Part shown: positions 34,557-43,429 of the stretch, piece after piece
Position numbering within the stretch: the stretch's first letter is position 1
Layout of the letters: each line of letters begins with the position of its first letter
Source of the DNA: Rhodoblastus sp963704565
GTDB lineage: Bacteria; Pseudomonadota; Alphaproteobacteria; Rhizobiales; Beijerinckiaceae
NCBI GenBank assembly: GCA_963704565.1
Contig: OY969917.1
Span: 806,001 to 870,000 of the forward strand
Direction: 5' to 3'
DNA: 64,000 bases
Program-made: the position numbers and the translations under genes
The notes under the pieces: generated by a model
Told to the model about the DNA's origin: nothing
The model's database searches: none
What the model saw: only the letters and a program-made list of their open reading frames with translations

Positions 34557-36584
34557 ATGGCCCGTCCAACCTCGTCCGGCCTGCCATATCTCACCAAGCG
34601 CAGCGATAGCGGCAAATACGTCTATTGGCGCACCATGCCGTCCAAACTTGGCGCCGCCGTCAAAGGCGAGGTCGGCTTGTCATGGGCGGTGACGCCCCAT
34701 GCCCTGATGGGCAAATCCGTAATCAAGATTTCGCTCAAAACAGGCGACGACGCTTTGGCGCGGCGGCGCTGGGGCGAAATTCATTTTCAAATCGAGGCGT
34801 TGATCGAGGAAACGGTCTGCGCGGTCAAGAAGACGGTTGCTCCCGCTGGTCCGCCACCGTCTTCGCTCAGCTCCCCCGACCGCGCCGCCATCGCCGCGCA
34901 GGCGCGGCATGACGTTCTGGCGAATCATGACGCCGACTGGACCGACCCCGACGATATGACGCCGCTCGCGCGCGGTTTGGAACAAGCCCTCAGACTGCGC
35001 GATGCGGGAGCGCTGAAGGGGGGCGGCGATGGCGGAGCGTTGGACGAGGTGTTTTTTCGGCATCTGGCCCAATTTCCGGCTGGCATGACCCGCGGCCAGA
35101 TCCGGGAAGCCGCCAGACTGATGGAAGCCGAAGGCGTTGCGGACATGCTCCGGTCGGGAAGAACCTGGCCGCTCGACGCGCCGACCGCCCTGGTCGAGGA
35201 AGTCGTCGTCGACGCCAACGCGCCGACGGGGGAACGAGTCGTTGGTTCGGCGCAGTCGCCTGGCGAATTGACACAAAGGCTGGCCGAAAACGGCTTTGCT
35301 CTTGAGGACGAGTTGGAGCGGAGGAAAGTGGCGCATGCCGTCTTGATGGCCAAGGCCGCCGGCTTCCAGGGCGTCCAGGCGCGGATCGAAGGGCGCATGG
35401 TCGAAACGCCGTCTCGTCCGGCGGCGCCGGGCGCGTCGGAGAGCAAAGAAATCCTGCCGACGATCCTGGAAATGCATGATATCTGGGCGCGAAGGACACG
35501 GCCGGACGGCAAGACCAAGGACGACAACAAACTCTACGTCGAACGCTTCGTCTCAATGCACGGCGATCTGCGCGTCAACATCATCGAGCGCAAGCATATC
35601 CGCGAATTCCGCGACGAGTTGGAAAAATTCCCATCAGCCATGCCGGCGCACATCGCCAGGAAGCCGTTCCGGGAAATTGTCGCATGGGCGGAAAAGACCA
35701 ACGCGCCGCGCCTCAGCCGTGTCACGGTCAACGCGAAAGGGCTGGGCTCTCTGTCGGCTCTGATGAGCATCGCGGTGACGGAATATGATTTGTCCGGCGA
35801 TCCGTCCGTCGGCCTTCGGTTGCCGATCGAGGATTGCGACGTATTGGAACGGCATCCATTCACGCCGCCGCTTTTGTACAAGGTCAGGGCGTCGCCCGTA
35901 TTTCAAAATCCTCCGAAGGTTTCCAAAGGCGGTTGCGGGGCGGCGGCGTTCTGGATGCCGCTCATCTCGCTTTACAGCGGCGCTCGCGTTGAAGAGATCG
36001 GCCAGATCCCGCTCAGCGACATTTTGGAAGAAGCCGGCATTACCTATTTCTGGTTTCGCGAAGACGAGGATGACGACGCTGACCAGCCCCGGCGCCAACG
36101 CCGCGGTAGAAGGAAAAGCCAAGAGGAGAAGAGCATTAAGTCCAAGGCCGGACGCCGGCGCGTTCCCGTCCATCCGGCTTTGATTGAGCTAGGCTTTCTG
36201 GAATATCTTGCGGCGCGGCGCGCTGCTGGCGACAAAATGCTGTTCCCGCAGCTCGAACCCTATCGCGGGCGCTATACCAAAAATTGGTCGCGGTGGTGGG
36301 GGCGTTACCAGGACAGGCACATCACTGATGACGAGGCCTTCGTCTTCCATTCGTTTCGCCACAGCTTCATCGGCCGGATGCGCGCCGCCGAAATTCCCTT
36401 GGAATACATGAAAGGCATCGTGGGCCACGCTCGCGAGTTGGACGAGCCGCGAGAAAAACATATAGCGTCAGACGTTACAGAGGGATATGGCGACGCCAGC
36501 CCCATCCGGATTCTGAACATTCTGATCCAGAAAGTCGACTACCCCGGCCTCAAGTTCGAGCGGATCGAAGCCTTTTTGAAATAG
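34557..36584 (+). CDS. Tyrosine integrase of the second element
   Basis: 675 residues, one of the large alphaproteobacterial integrases with a long N-terminal region starting MARPTSSGLPYLTKRSDSGK. The catalytic domain has Arg in YSGARVEEIGQI, HSFRHSFIGRM, a GHAREL box and the Tyr in TEGYGDASP. A charged insertion (DEDDDADQPRRQRRGRRKSQ) sits in the catalytic domain. It lies 107 bp past the second tRNA-Gly fragment and reads away from it, the standard arrangement for a tRNA-targeting element. AGGAG precedes the ATG. Confidence 0.88.
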   Translation: MARPTSSGLPYLTKRSDSGKYVYWRTMPSKLGAAVKGEVGLSWAVTPHALMGKSVIKISLKTGDDALARRRWGEIHFQIEALIEETVCAVKKTVAPAGPPPSSLSSPDRAAIAAQARHDVLANHDADWTDPDDMTPLARGLEQALRLRDAGALKGGGDGGALDEVFFRHLAQFPAGMTRGQIREAARLMEAEGVADMLRSGRTWPLDAPTALVEEVVVDANAPTGERVVGSAQSPGELTQRLAENGFALEDELERRKVAHAVLMAKAAGFQGVQARIEGRMVETPSRPAAPGASESKEILPTILEMHDIWARRTRPDGKTKDDNKLYVERFVSMHGDLRVNIIERKHIREFRDELEKFPSAMPAHIARKPFREIVAWAEKTNAPRLSRVTVNAKGLGSLSALMSIAVTEYDLSGDPSVGLRLPIEDCDVLERHPFTPPLLYKVRASPVFQNPPKVSKGGCGAAAFWMPLISLYSGARVEEIGQIPLSDILEEAGITYFWFREDEDDDADQPRRQRRGRRKSQEEKSIKSKAGRRRVPVHPALIELGFLEYLAARRAAGDKMLFPQLEPYRGRYTKNWSRWWGRYQDRHITDDEAFVFHSFRHSFIGRMRAAEIPLEYMKGIVGHARELDEPREKHIASDVTEGYGDASPIRILNILIQKVDYPGLKFERIEAFLK

Positions 36585-36616
36585 GCGCTGATTCGAGTCC
36601 TTCAAATGTCTGTCGC

Positions 36617-36805
36617 TCATGCCTCGGCTTCGTAGGGGCCAACCGCAATTCGTATGTATCTACAGGTGCCGAATCCTGTGTAGTGGTCAATGCGCCAGCC
36701 CCGGCCAATGGAGTCGGGATTGAAAGGCGGCGAATTCCATGGCGAGAAGGTTGTGGTGGTCTCTGGCGAGTTCGGTCGGCCGTAATATTTCCGCGCCGAC
36801 TTCAT
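36617..36805 (-). CDS. Short hypothetical protein
   Basis: 62 residues (MKSARKYYGRPNSPETTTTF and onward, ending GPYEAEA). Rich in aromatic residues. No family recognised and no strong ribosome site, so it may be spurious. It lies between the integrase and a decayed transposase. Confidence 0.25.
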   Translation of the reverse strand: MKSARKYYGRPNSPETTTTFSPWNSPPFNPDSIGRGWRIDHYTGFGTCRYIRIAVGPYEAEA

Positions 36806-36924
36806 AAAAACCCTCGGTTCGGCTGGCGTTGCGCGGATTCCTTTTTGCTGCGCGATTTCCTGCGGCTGTCGAATTCTGAAAAGACCCTGACCATTCCTGG
36901 CTATCGAAAACGCGGGCGCGTCTG

Positions 36925-37685
36925 CCGCACGAGGCGCATGAGAAGATTTTTGACTGGGTGCTGAAGCTGATCGCCGAACCCGGCCTGGTGAAGGGCGAGC
37001 GGATCGGCGTCGACGGTTCAACGATGGAGGCCAATGCGGCGCTGCGCACAATCCTGCGCCGCGAAACGGAGAAACCTATCGTCAGATGCTGACGCGCATG
37101 GCCAAGGACGGCGGCATCGAAACGCCCAGCGCCGAGGATCTGGCGCGGCTTGACCGCAAGCGCAAGGGCACGAAGTGTCCAATGAGGACTGGAGGAGACC
37201 GACCGATCCGGACGCCAGGATCGCACGGATGAAGGACAGGACGATCTGGCTTACAAGCCCGAACATGCGGTCGATCTGGACACGGGAGCGATTATCGCGG
37301 CGCCGATCCATCCAGCAGAGGCGATGTGGCGACTTTGTCCACCACCCTGAAGGCGGCGGAGGAAAATCTCGCGGAAATCGATCTTGCGCCGACGCGGGAA
37401 AATCCCTGCGCGCTGATCGCCGACAAGGGATATCATTCGCGCGACGGGTTCAACGAACCTCGCCGATGGCGTCTGGAAGACGCGGATCGCCGAGCCTAAG
37501 CCGGCCAAGGGCTATTTGCGTTGGCGTGGCGACGAGGCGGCGCGGGACGCCGTCTACGCCAACCGGGCGTGGCTGAAATCGGGCGTTGGTCGCGCCGCGA
37601 TGCGCCGACGCGGCGAATTGGTCGAACGCAGCTTCGCCCATGTGCTCGATCGCGGCGGCATGCGCCGCGTCTGTCTTCGCAGTCC
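36925..37685 (+). pseudogene. Decayed IS1182-like DDE transposase
   Basis: Broken reading frames on the plus strand spell IS1182/IS4-group transposase pieces: HEKIFDWVLKLIAEPGLVKG, GVDGSTMEANAALRTILRRE, AYKPEHAVDLDTGAIIAAPI, then ADKGYHSRDG and LVERSFAHVLDRGGMRR. Several frameshifts separate them and both ends are lost. It marks an old insertion between the integrase and the mobilisation genes. Confidence 0.75.
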
Positions 37686-37731
37686 ATCGGCGAGATGGAT
37701 GGACATAAACGTTCGCGCCGAACTTAAATAC

Positions 37732-38610
37732 TTATCTTGGCGCCCAGATATTGCAGGTCGCTTTGCCGTTATCGTCAATATCGTGGGTCCGGCAGATCAC
37801 GAACCCGTTCGCGCGGTATAGTTTCAGCGCCTCGGCGCCGTAGCGTGTGGCAAATTCCGTGAGCCCGGGCGTCCGCTGTTCGGCGCGCCACAGCGCAGCG
37901 GCCTCGTCGGAAATCGCGAATTTTAGAACGCCAGGGGTTTTGCCTTCTGCCGTGAGGAGTGTTTCCACGGTCGTCTTTTTTGATTCGGCAAAATCTAACC
38001 CTGCGAGGACACGAGCGCGCACCATTGAGTCAAGGTCCGTTACGAACTTTTCGTGCAGGTCTGCGGCGATGGCATTTGTCACCTTGTCCGCCGCCTGAGC
38101 CGCGGCGGCGTTGGCGGCGGCGATTTCTTGTGCCGCGAACGAGGCTTGCTGCAGTGCTATGCTGGTGGTGGCGGAATCGGCGCTCCGCTGGATCAGGTAG
38201 ACGCCCGCTGCCGACGCGCTCGCAACGATGAGAACGATGGCGGCGACGACCGTGCCGATCGTCCACCACGCATAACGTTGAAGCCGCTCGTTGAACGCGG
38301 CCATATCGACTGAGGAGGCGAGCGATTCCGCAATCACCTTCTTTCCCGCCGCGACGCTCTCCGCGATCGCGAGTTTCGACGCCTCCTTCGCGGATTCGAA
38401 TGTCACTTGGACTTCGTCGCGCACCTTGCGATCGAGATGGCGATTCATCTGTTCGGCGACATACAGCATCATGATCGGATCATCGTCGTCAGCGCGCGTG
38501 ACGGTTTGGACCGCAACCAATTCCTTCAGATCTAGGGCGGTTGGCGCGCTGTCGACGATGCGCAAGAGCGCGGTCAGCAGCTCGGCGGGCTTGTGTGTCG
38601 GCGCGCTCAC
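37732..38610 (-). CDS. traM: TraM-like mobilisation protein with one membrane helix
   Basis: 292 residues. A single membrane helix lies near residues 113-137 (WTIGTVVAAIVLIVASASAA), preceded by a charged helical domain and followed by a coiled alanine-rich stretch and a C-terminal globular part. The GTG start overlaps the traL stop (GTGA). I name it TraM from its position third in the leftward traK-traL-traM order known from IncP plasmids and from its size; sequence similarity to RK2 TraM cannot be tested here. Confidence 0.5.
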   Translation of the reverse strand: MSAPTHKPAELLTALLRIVDSAPTALDLKELVAVQTVTRADDDDPIMMLYVAEQMNRHLDRKVRDEVQVTFESAKEASKLAIAESVAAGKKVIAESLASSVDMAAFNERLQRYAWWTIGTVVAAIVLIVASASAAGVYLIQRSADSATTSIALQQASFAAQEIAAANAAAAQAADKVTNAIAADLHEKFVTDLDSMVRARVLAGLDFAESKKTTVETLLTAEGKTPGVLKFAISDEAAALWRAEQRTPGLTEFATRYGAEALKLYRANGFVICRTHDIDDNGKATCNIWAPR

Positions 38611-39401
38611 GAGGCTGCCTCGTCGAGCGCGGCGCAGAAGGCGTCGACCTGCTTGCGAAGCTGGTTGATCGCGACCTGTTCGATGAAGTTTGCCTGCTTG
38701 TATTGCTCCTCGAGGCTCGCTCGATCCTGAAAAAGTCCCTTCAGCTGCGGCGGATGGACGACGGGAAATGCGAGCGATTTTCCTCCCGCAGCGTCGATGC
38801 GCTTCTTAAGGTCGCTGCCGAGATACAGACCATACTTACGCTCGTCGCCCCACGCCTTCGGCATCACGACAGCGACGGGCATCGTGGGAACGGCTTTCAG
38901 AAAGGCGTCCAAAGCCTGAAGGGTATCGAGATGATTGTTGATGACCCACAGCGTGCGAATCGCTTGGGGCCCGACGCGCTCGACCAGCGCCGTGACAAAG
39001 TCGGCATATTCCTTCAGCTCCTCGTCGTTGCCGGCCTTGGAGTTGACGATCACCGTCTTGTTTTGCCTTTGCATTTCGTCGATCTTGCGCAGCACCTCAA
39101 GGAAACCCTCGCGGGTCCGCATTTCGATGGTGAGGACCTCGAGCTGCGGAACGGACGAGACCAGTCCGTCCGGCCCTTCGACGAGGTAGCACGCCGCGCA
39201 GTCAGGATTGCCGGTGTCGGTGTCGATCAGGACGACCTGCCGACCCTTCCGCAACAAATGGTCGATGAAGCCATGAATCGTCGTCGATTTGCCCGTACCG
39301 CCCTTCACGCTGCCGACGAAAACGCATTCTAAGACGGCGGGCGAGGTGGAATTGAGCAAAGTCATTTTTTTACTGTGTTCATTGTTTGTTCTTTTGTTCA
39401 T
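38607..39401 (-). CDS. traL: TraL-like ParA-family ATPase
   Basis: 264 residues. The deviant Walker A SVKGGTGKST is at residues 31-40 and LIDTDTGNPD follows, as in MinD/ParA/TraL P-loop proteins. IncP TraL has the same fold, size and place between traK and traM. A partitioning ParA is the main alternative, but there is no ParB gene next to it. Start at 39401 or 39365 (second Met). Confidence 0.65.
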   Translation of the reverse strand: MNKRTNNEHSKKMTLLNSTSPAVLECVFVGSVKGGTGKSTTIHGFIDHLLRKGRQVVLIDTDTGNPDCAACYLVEGPDGLVSSVPQLEVLTIEMRTREGFLEVLRKIDEMQRQNKTVIVNSKAGNDEELKEYADFVTALVERVGPQAIRTLWVINNHLDTLQALDAFLKAVPTMPVAVVMPKAWGDERKYGLYLGSDLKKRIDAAGGKSLAFPVVHPPQLKGLFQDRASLEEQYKQANFIEQVAINQLRKQVDAFCAALDEAAS

Positions 39402-39437
39402 GTTTACACACTCCTATTACAGACGCACAACATAGTC

Positions 39438-39917
39438 TCAGATGTTCTTTGACAACGTCGGTATAAACGTACTGCTGCCGGCGTCTTTATTCGCACGCAG
39501 GGCGGACGTCGTATTCTTCCGGGGAGAGGAGGGCTCCGGGGCCCGCGCCTGCTTCGAATCGGACGCCTTTGCCGGTTTCGGCTCAATGGCCTTCGCCAGC
39601 CTCGGCTCAGTCCTTTTCAGCTTGGCAATCTTTTCACTGTTTGCTCTATCACGCATCCGTCTCAGGTAACTCTGAACGAGAGATGTGGTGATATGCTCGT
39701 CGTTCGGATCGGCGTTTTCGACGATTTGCTCGATCGGAAAGCCTTTGACGATCAACCTTTGTATTATTTCCGCGATTTCACCCACGAACTCCATTTTTGT
39801 GTAGGCGGCCTTAGCGCGCTGCTTAGGAGTCGTCTGTTCGAGGGCCGCCAGACGTTCTTTCGCCTTGTTCACGAATTGCACTGGCACTGTCGCGCGCTTG
39901 GTTGATTTTGCGGTCAT
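39438..39917 (-). CDS. traK: TraK-like oriT-binding protein
   Basis: 159 residues. Basic N-terminus (MTAKSTKRATVPVQFVNKAK), then a helical domain with IAEIIQRLIVKGFPIEQIVE, reminiscent of TraK, which wraps oriT DNA in IncP plasmids. The tail is Lys/Pro/Ala-rich and disordered. It is the first gene to the left of the oriT, as traK is in RK2. Assignment leans on context. The upstream open frame to 40232 merely translates the oriT repeats. Confidence 0.55.
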   Translation of the reverse strand: MTAKSTKRATVPVQFVNKAKERLAALEQTTPKQRAKAAYTKMEFVGEIAEIIQRLIVKGFPIEQIVENADPNDEHITTSLVQSYLRRMRDRANSEKIAKLKRTEPRLAKAIEPKPAKASDSKQARAPEPSSPRKNTTSALRANKDAGSSTFIPTLSKNI

Positions 39918-40055
39918 TTGTCGTCGTTTTGTCCAGTGTCCAGTTAGGCGCCTCTCACCCAATGAGAACAAATCATAAACCGGTAGCTCGACCTTTGCAA
40001 GGGGTGATTCGCAAGATGTCAAATGATAATTTATCTTGTCCACAGTTGTCGGGAT

Positions 40056-40208
40056 CCCGCCTGGAGATTGTCGGGCCCGCCAGGGGCAGTTGTCGGAGTT
40101 CCGTCTGGAGATTGTGGGACCTATCGAGGGGCCCGCCTGGAGATTGTCGGGCCCGCCAGGGGGCAATTGTCGGAGTTTTGTCTCGAGATTGTGCGACCTA
40201 TTGAGGGG
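40056..40208. repeat. Two tandem 76-77-bp repeats in the oriT region
   Basis: Unit 1 is 40056-40131 and unit 2 is 40132-40208. Each starts CCCGCCTGGAGATTGTCGGG and ends GAGGGG. Inside each unit the motifs GGAGATTGT and TTGTCGG recur in direct orientation. The second unit ends at the nick site. In IncP plasmids TraK binds such leading-side oriT DNA, so these are likely TraK sites. Confidence 0.85.
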
Positions 40209-40255
40209 CAGGATGCCCCTTGATATCCGCATTTTTTAGAGCGAATATCAAGGGG
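40205..40255 (-). other. oriT: Origin of transfer (oriT) with IncP-type nick site
   Basis: The plus strand reads GGGGCAGGATGCCCC at 40205-40219, so the minus strand carries CATCCTG followed by C, the IncP/MOBP nick consensus; GGGCAGGAT is what I recall at the RK2 nick. The predicted nick is between 40209 and 40208 on the minus strand. Directly beside it is an 11-bp inverted repeat CCCCTTGATAT/ATATCAAGGGG (40216-40226, 40245-40255), the position of the TraJ site in RK2. Confidence 0.8.
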
Positions 40256-40337
40256 TCGGCAGGGTGTTCGGCGCTGCGCTTCTCACCTCCCTGCCTCAAC
40301 CTGTTGGGGGCGACCCCCAAGCCCCCACGAGGCCCGC

Positions 40338-40652
40338 ATGGCGACCAAGAAACATGGCTCGGAGAAGCGTAATCTCGGGCCGGGCTTGTATGTCCGCTTC
40401 CCGGCTGAAGAACGCGAACGCCTCGAGGCGCAGGCGAAGAAGGCGGGCGTCACCTGCGCGGAGTTCATCCGCCGACGTGCTGCTGGCCGCCAGGTGATCG
40501 CACGCACGGATGCGACACTCCTGCGCGAACTGCGCCGGCTCGGCGGCATCGCGATCCTTGCGCTGCGGACGCGCGGCATGGCGGACGAAGGCCGCAAGGC
40601 CCTCGCCGACATCCGGCGGGCGATCGATGTCCTCGGAAACCCGCCGCAATGA
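40338..40652 (+). CDS. traJ: TraJ-like relaxosome protein
   Basis: 104 residues. LGPGLYVRFPAEERERLEAQ is a ribbon-helix-helix start, followed by CAEFIRRRAAGRQV, as in the TraJ/MobC group that binds the oriT inverted repeat and loads the relaxase. GAGG precedes the ATG and a hairpin TTGGGGG/CCCCCAA (40304-40320) stands just upstream. Its stop overlaps the relaxase start (ATGA). Confidence 0.78.
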   Translation: MATKKHGSEKRNLGPGLYVRFPAEERERLEAQAKKAGVTCAEFIRRRAAGRQVIARTDATLLRELRRLGGIAILALRTRGMADEGRKALADIRRAIDVLGNPPQ

Positions 40653-43201
40653 TCGGCAAGCGCGCCCTTGGCCGCGTATCGGCAGCTTCGGTCGAGGACC
40701 AGGTGCGGGCGCTCGCCGCCTACATCGACCGCGAGGGACCTGACCTTGATCGCGGCGAAATCCTCGCTCAAGGCGCCACCGGGCTCGTGTCCATTTCGCG
40801 TGCGGGCCAAATCGCAGAGATTGCGGCCGTCGCCATGGGTGCGCCGCGGGCCCGTGCGCCGATCGAGCATCTGATCCTATCCTGGCATGATGGCGAATAC
40901 CCGGACCACCGCGAGGTAGCCCAAGCTGTCGCCTACGTCCTGCTGGAGGCCGAAATCGCAGGCCATCAAGCGATCTGGTCTCTTCACAAGGCGAGGAACG
41001 TACACCTGCACCTTGTGATCAATCGCGTATGTCCCGGCAGCGACCGGCCGACAAAGGTCGCCTTTTGGCACAATGCAATTGGACGCGCCGTCGCCAGGAT
41101 CGAACATGCACAAGGCTGGACGCGCGAGCCTGGCGCACGATTCGAGATCATTGGAGGAACAAATGACAAGCAACCCGAAGTCACCGCGAGAACAACCACC
41201 GGATATGATCGAGATCGCAGCCGTCGAGGCCTCTTCCGCTCATCGGGAGACGTCAGAGATATTGAAGCTTCTCAGGGAGGGAAGCGGCGAGATCGATCCT
41301 CTCGCGGCGATGATCGACATGATGGAGATCATGAACAACAAGTTGGACGAGCTCTTGCGCAGGCTGCCGCCGACACCCCCGACGCCCGCCGAGCGCGCCT
41401 GATCGCTGAGGTGCGGTTGCGGGCGGCGCATATGGCTCTCCCGGCTGGCGCGATCGTCGCCCAGGAAATTGCGTCGGCTGACGCTCTCTCCACCGCAGCG
41501 GCCAATGTGGAAATCCGACTAGGCAAGGCCAGCGCTGAGCGTATCGCGATCGAGGTTGCCGGTCCTATCATCGATGCGGCTTCGTCGTGGCCGGATTTAC
41601 ATGCCCATCTCGCCGCAGAGGGGATCCAGTATCGCCAAAAGGGATCCGGCGCCGTTTTGTACATTGGCGATGAGATCGTAAAGGCTTCGACCTATCGCAA
41701 AGCCGCGCTCGGCGCCCTGGTCAAGCGACTTGGACCGTTCGAACCTTCGATGATTCAAGCCACACCTCGCCCGGCGGAGCCCGCGCCCGGCGTGGCGCCC
41801 GAGCTCTTCGACGCTATCGAAAAGCGAAAGACCGAAATTGCCGAAATCAACACGCGGGCCGCTGAGTTCACAGCTCCTATCGCTTTCGCCCCCAAACTGG
41901 CGAAGATTATCGGCGGCACCATCAGCACCAATATCGATATCGAACGGCTCGCCTATGAAATCGGCGCGCCAGCGCCGGTCCTCGCGCCATTAAGGCAACC
42001 ACTGGCGCCAGTTCACGATCCGAAGTCCGCGTTTGGCCGCTACCATGCAAACGTCGACGCGCAAGAGTATCGCCTTATATTCATTAAGGAAGCATCAGGC
42101 GCGAGACCCGGGAAGGCTTTCTTCATTCCCTTCAGCCCGATAAATGAATTGGCGCTCCATGAAAAAATCGTCGGGGATATGGCGCGAGATCGCGCCCAAC
42201 TTTTTATAGATCCACGGTCAGATAACACCCACCATGTGGTGATCACTGGGTTGACGAAATCGAATCTGGGTCGCATTGCGTCCGACGGCTTTGCGCCTGC
42301 GCTTGTCACCCAGCTCGCGCCAGATAGATTCGAGGTGCTCATCAAGGCGCCACGAGAGGGTTTGCCCCATTCCGACGACGCGAAATCGGAGGTCGAGGAC
42401 GCACTCAACCGCCAGTATGGAGCCGGCGCGCGCCAGTCTCATCGGTTCGGCCAGCGGTTCCCCGGAACGGCCGTTTATGGGGTTGACGAACTTGGAGCCC
42501 CGGCCAAAAATGTTGTCCGCATAATTAAATTCGCCACTCGCCAATTCTGCGCGAAGCTTGGCGAAATGATCCACGCACAGATCCAAGCAATTGAAACAAG
42601 GCTCCGCGCTCTCTCATCCTCGAGATGGTCGCAGCCGCAGACACAGACGTCTTCGGCCACAGTTGCCGCCGGCGTGCAAGCCTATGCCGCGCACTTCGAC
42701 GACATAATCGCCGGCGGCGGTAGTCGGATTCATCTTTCCTCGGTCGACGCCGCTATCGCCGTACAACTCCGGGCGACGGGCCACGCTCGCGAGAGAGTTG
42801 AAGGAATCATTGCCGCCGTCGCGCCGAAAACGGACCCAGCGCGCTCCTATGATTGGGCTTACTATGCACAGCGCATGGCCGATTACGCTTTTTCTGCAAA
42901 TTCGCGGGCGAAGGCGAAATTTTTCGAAGGCGATGTCGCGCACTGGAAACACGTCGAATCCACCGCGATGGAAGTCGTCCAGGCCCATCCAAACGTGAAA
43001 CGAGAACATCCCAAACACAAAAAGAAGGCCGCCGGCGCACAACCCACGGCGACACAGGCCCCTCGAGCTGGGCATGACCTTCTGCCCGTCGGCGAACGGA
43101 ACAACATCAAATCCGACGTCGGCAATCCAAGCCGGGGCGAAGGGCGTCGCCGCCGCAAATCACGAACAACACGGCCGCGGCGCGACGATCCCGGTCGCTA
43201 G
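40649..43201 (+). CDS. traI: TraI-like MOBP relaxase
   Basis: 850 residues. The start resembles IncP TraI, with Tyr25 in LAAYIDREG as probable DNA-linking tyrosine. Motif III is HKARNVHLHLVINRV (His-rich metal site). HLILSWHDGEYPD is the family motif II region. It would nick at the oriT just upstream and pilot the strand. The last 26 codons (from 43124) lie in a 306-bp repeat shared with the end of brxL, so the natural C-terminus has been replaced. Confidence 0.85.
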   Translation: MIGKRALGRVSAASVEDQVRALAAYIDREGPDLDRGEILAQGATGLVSISRAGQIAEIAAVAMGAPRARAPIEHLILSWHDGEYPDHREVAQAVAYVLLEAEIAGHQAIWSLHKARNVHLHLVINRVCPGSDRPTKVAFWHNAIGRAVARIEHAQGWTREPGARFEIIGGTNDKQPEVTARTTTGYDRDRSRRGLFRSSGDVRDIEASQGGKRRDRSSRGDDRHDGDHEQQVGRALAQAAADTPDARRARLIAEVRLRAAHMALPAGAIVAQEIASADALSTAAANVEIRLGKASAERIAIEVAGPIIDAASSWPDLHAHLAAEGIQYRQKGSGAVLYIGDEIVKASTYRKAALGALVKRLGPFEPSMIQATPRPAEPAPGVAPELFDAIEKRKTEIAEINTRAAEFTAPIAFAPKLAKIIGGTISTNIDIERLAYEIGAPAPVLAPLRQPLAPVHDPKSAFGRYHANVDAQEYRLIFIKEASGARPGKAFFIPFSPINELALHEKIVGDMARDRAQLFIDPRSDNTHHVVITGLTKSNLGRIASDGFAPALVTQLAPDRFEVLIKAPREGLPHSDDAKSEVEDALNRQYGAGARQSHRFGQRFPGTAVYGVDELGAPAKNVVRIIKFATRQFCAKLGEMIHAQIQAIETRLRALSSSRWSQPQTQTSSATVAAGVQAYAAHFDDIIAGGGSRIHLSSVDAAIAVQLRATGHARERVEGIIAAVAPKTDPARSYDWAYYAQRMADYAFSANSRAKAKFFEGDVAHWKHVESTAMEVVQAHPNVKREHPKHKKKAAGAQPTATQAPRAGHDLLPVGERNNIKSDVGNPSRGEGRRRRKSRTTRPRRDDPGR
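41163..41402 (+). CDS. TraH-like small protein nested inside traI
   Basis: 79 residues in the +1 frame of traI, starting MTSNPKSPREQPPDMIEIAA. A strong GGAGG stands 6 nt before the ATG, rare by chance in the middle of a gene. The product is helical and mildly acidic (EILKLLREGSGEIDPLAAMI, then DMMEIMNNKLDELLRRL). RK2 has traH, an acidic relaxosome-stabilising protein, encoded inside traI in another frame, so this may be its counterpart. Not proven by homology. Confidence 0.5.
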   Translation: MTSNPKSPREQPPDMIEIAAVEASSAHRETSEILKLLREGSGEIDPLAAMIDMMEIMNNKLDELLRRLPPTPPTPAERA

Positions 43202-43429
43202 ACGTCTGCGAAGTCGGTCGCAGGATGAGTCACGGCAGGAACCACAAAAGGAGGCCTTCACGGCCTAGTTCAACCCCAGCGCCTTGAACGCCGCCGTCTT
43301 CGGATCGCTGAAGAAAATCGGATCGACATGCTCCATGATGTCGCCGGTGACTTCAAGGAAATTGCGCTTGTTTTCGAGCGGAATCAAAGCCCGACGCGCG
43401 CCGTTGTCCATGGCCACCTGAAGCGGCTC
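43124..43429. repeat. 306-bp direct repeat, copy 1 (brxL 3' end)
   Basis: Matches 59186-59491 at constant offset 16062 with about three substitutions and no gaps. It covers the last 55 codons of brxL and about 140 bp downstream. It overlaps the traI stop. Confidence 0.92.

Noticed and set aside
38607..39401. Chromosome or plasmid partition ParA
   Set aside because: No ParB gene or parS-like sites; position between traK- and traM-like genes beside an oriT favours TraL.
39918..40232. N-terminal extension of traK through the oriT repeats
   Set aside because: The translated repeats have no protein character and the DNA has clear oriT features; the start at 39917 fits.
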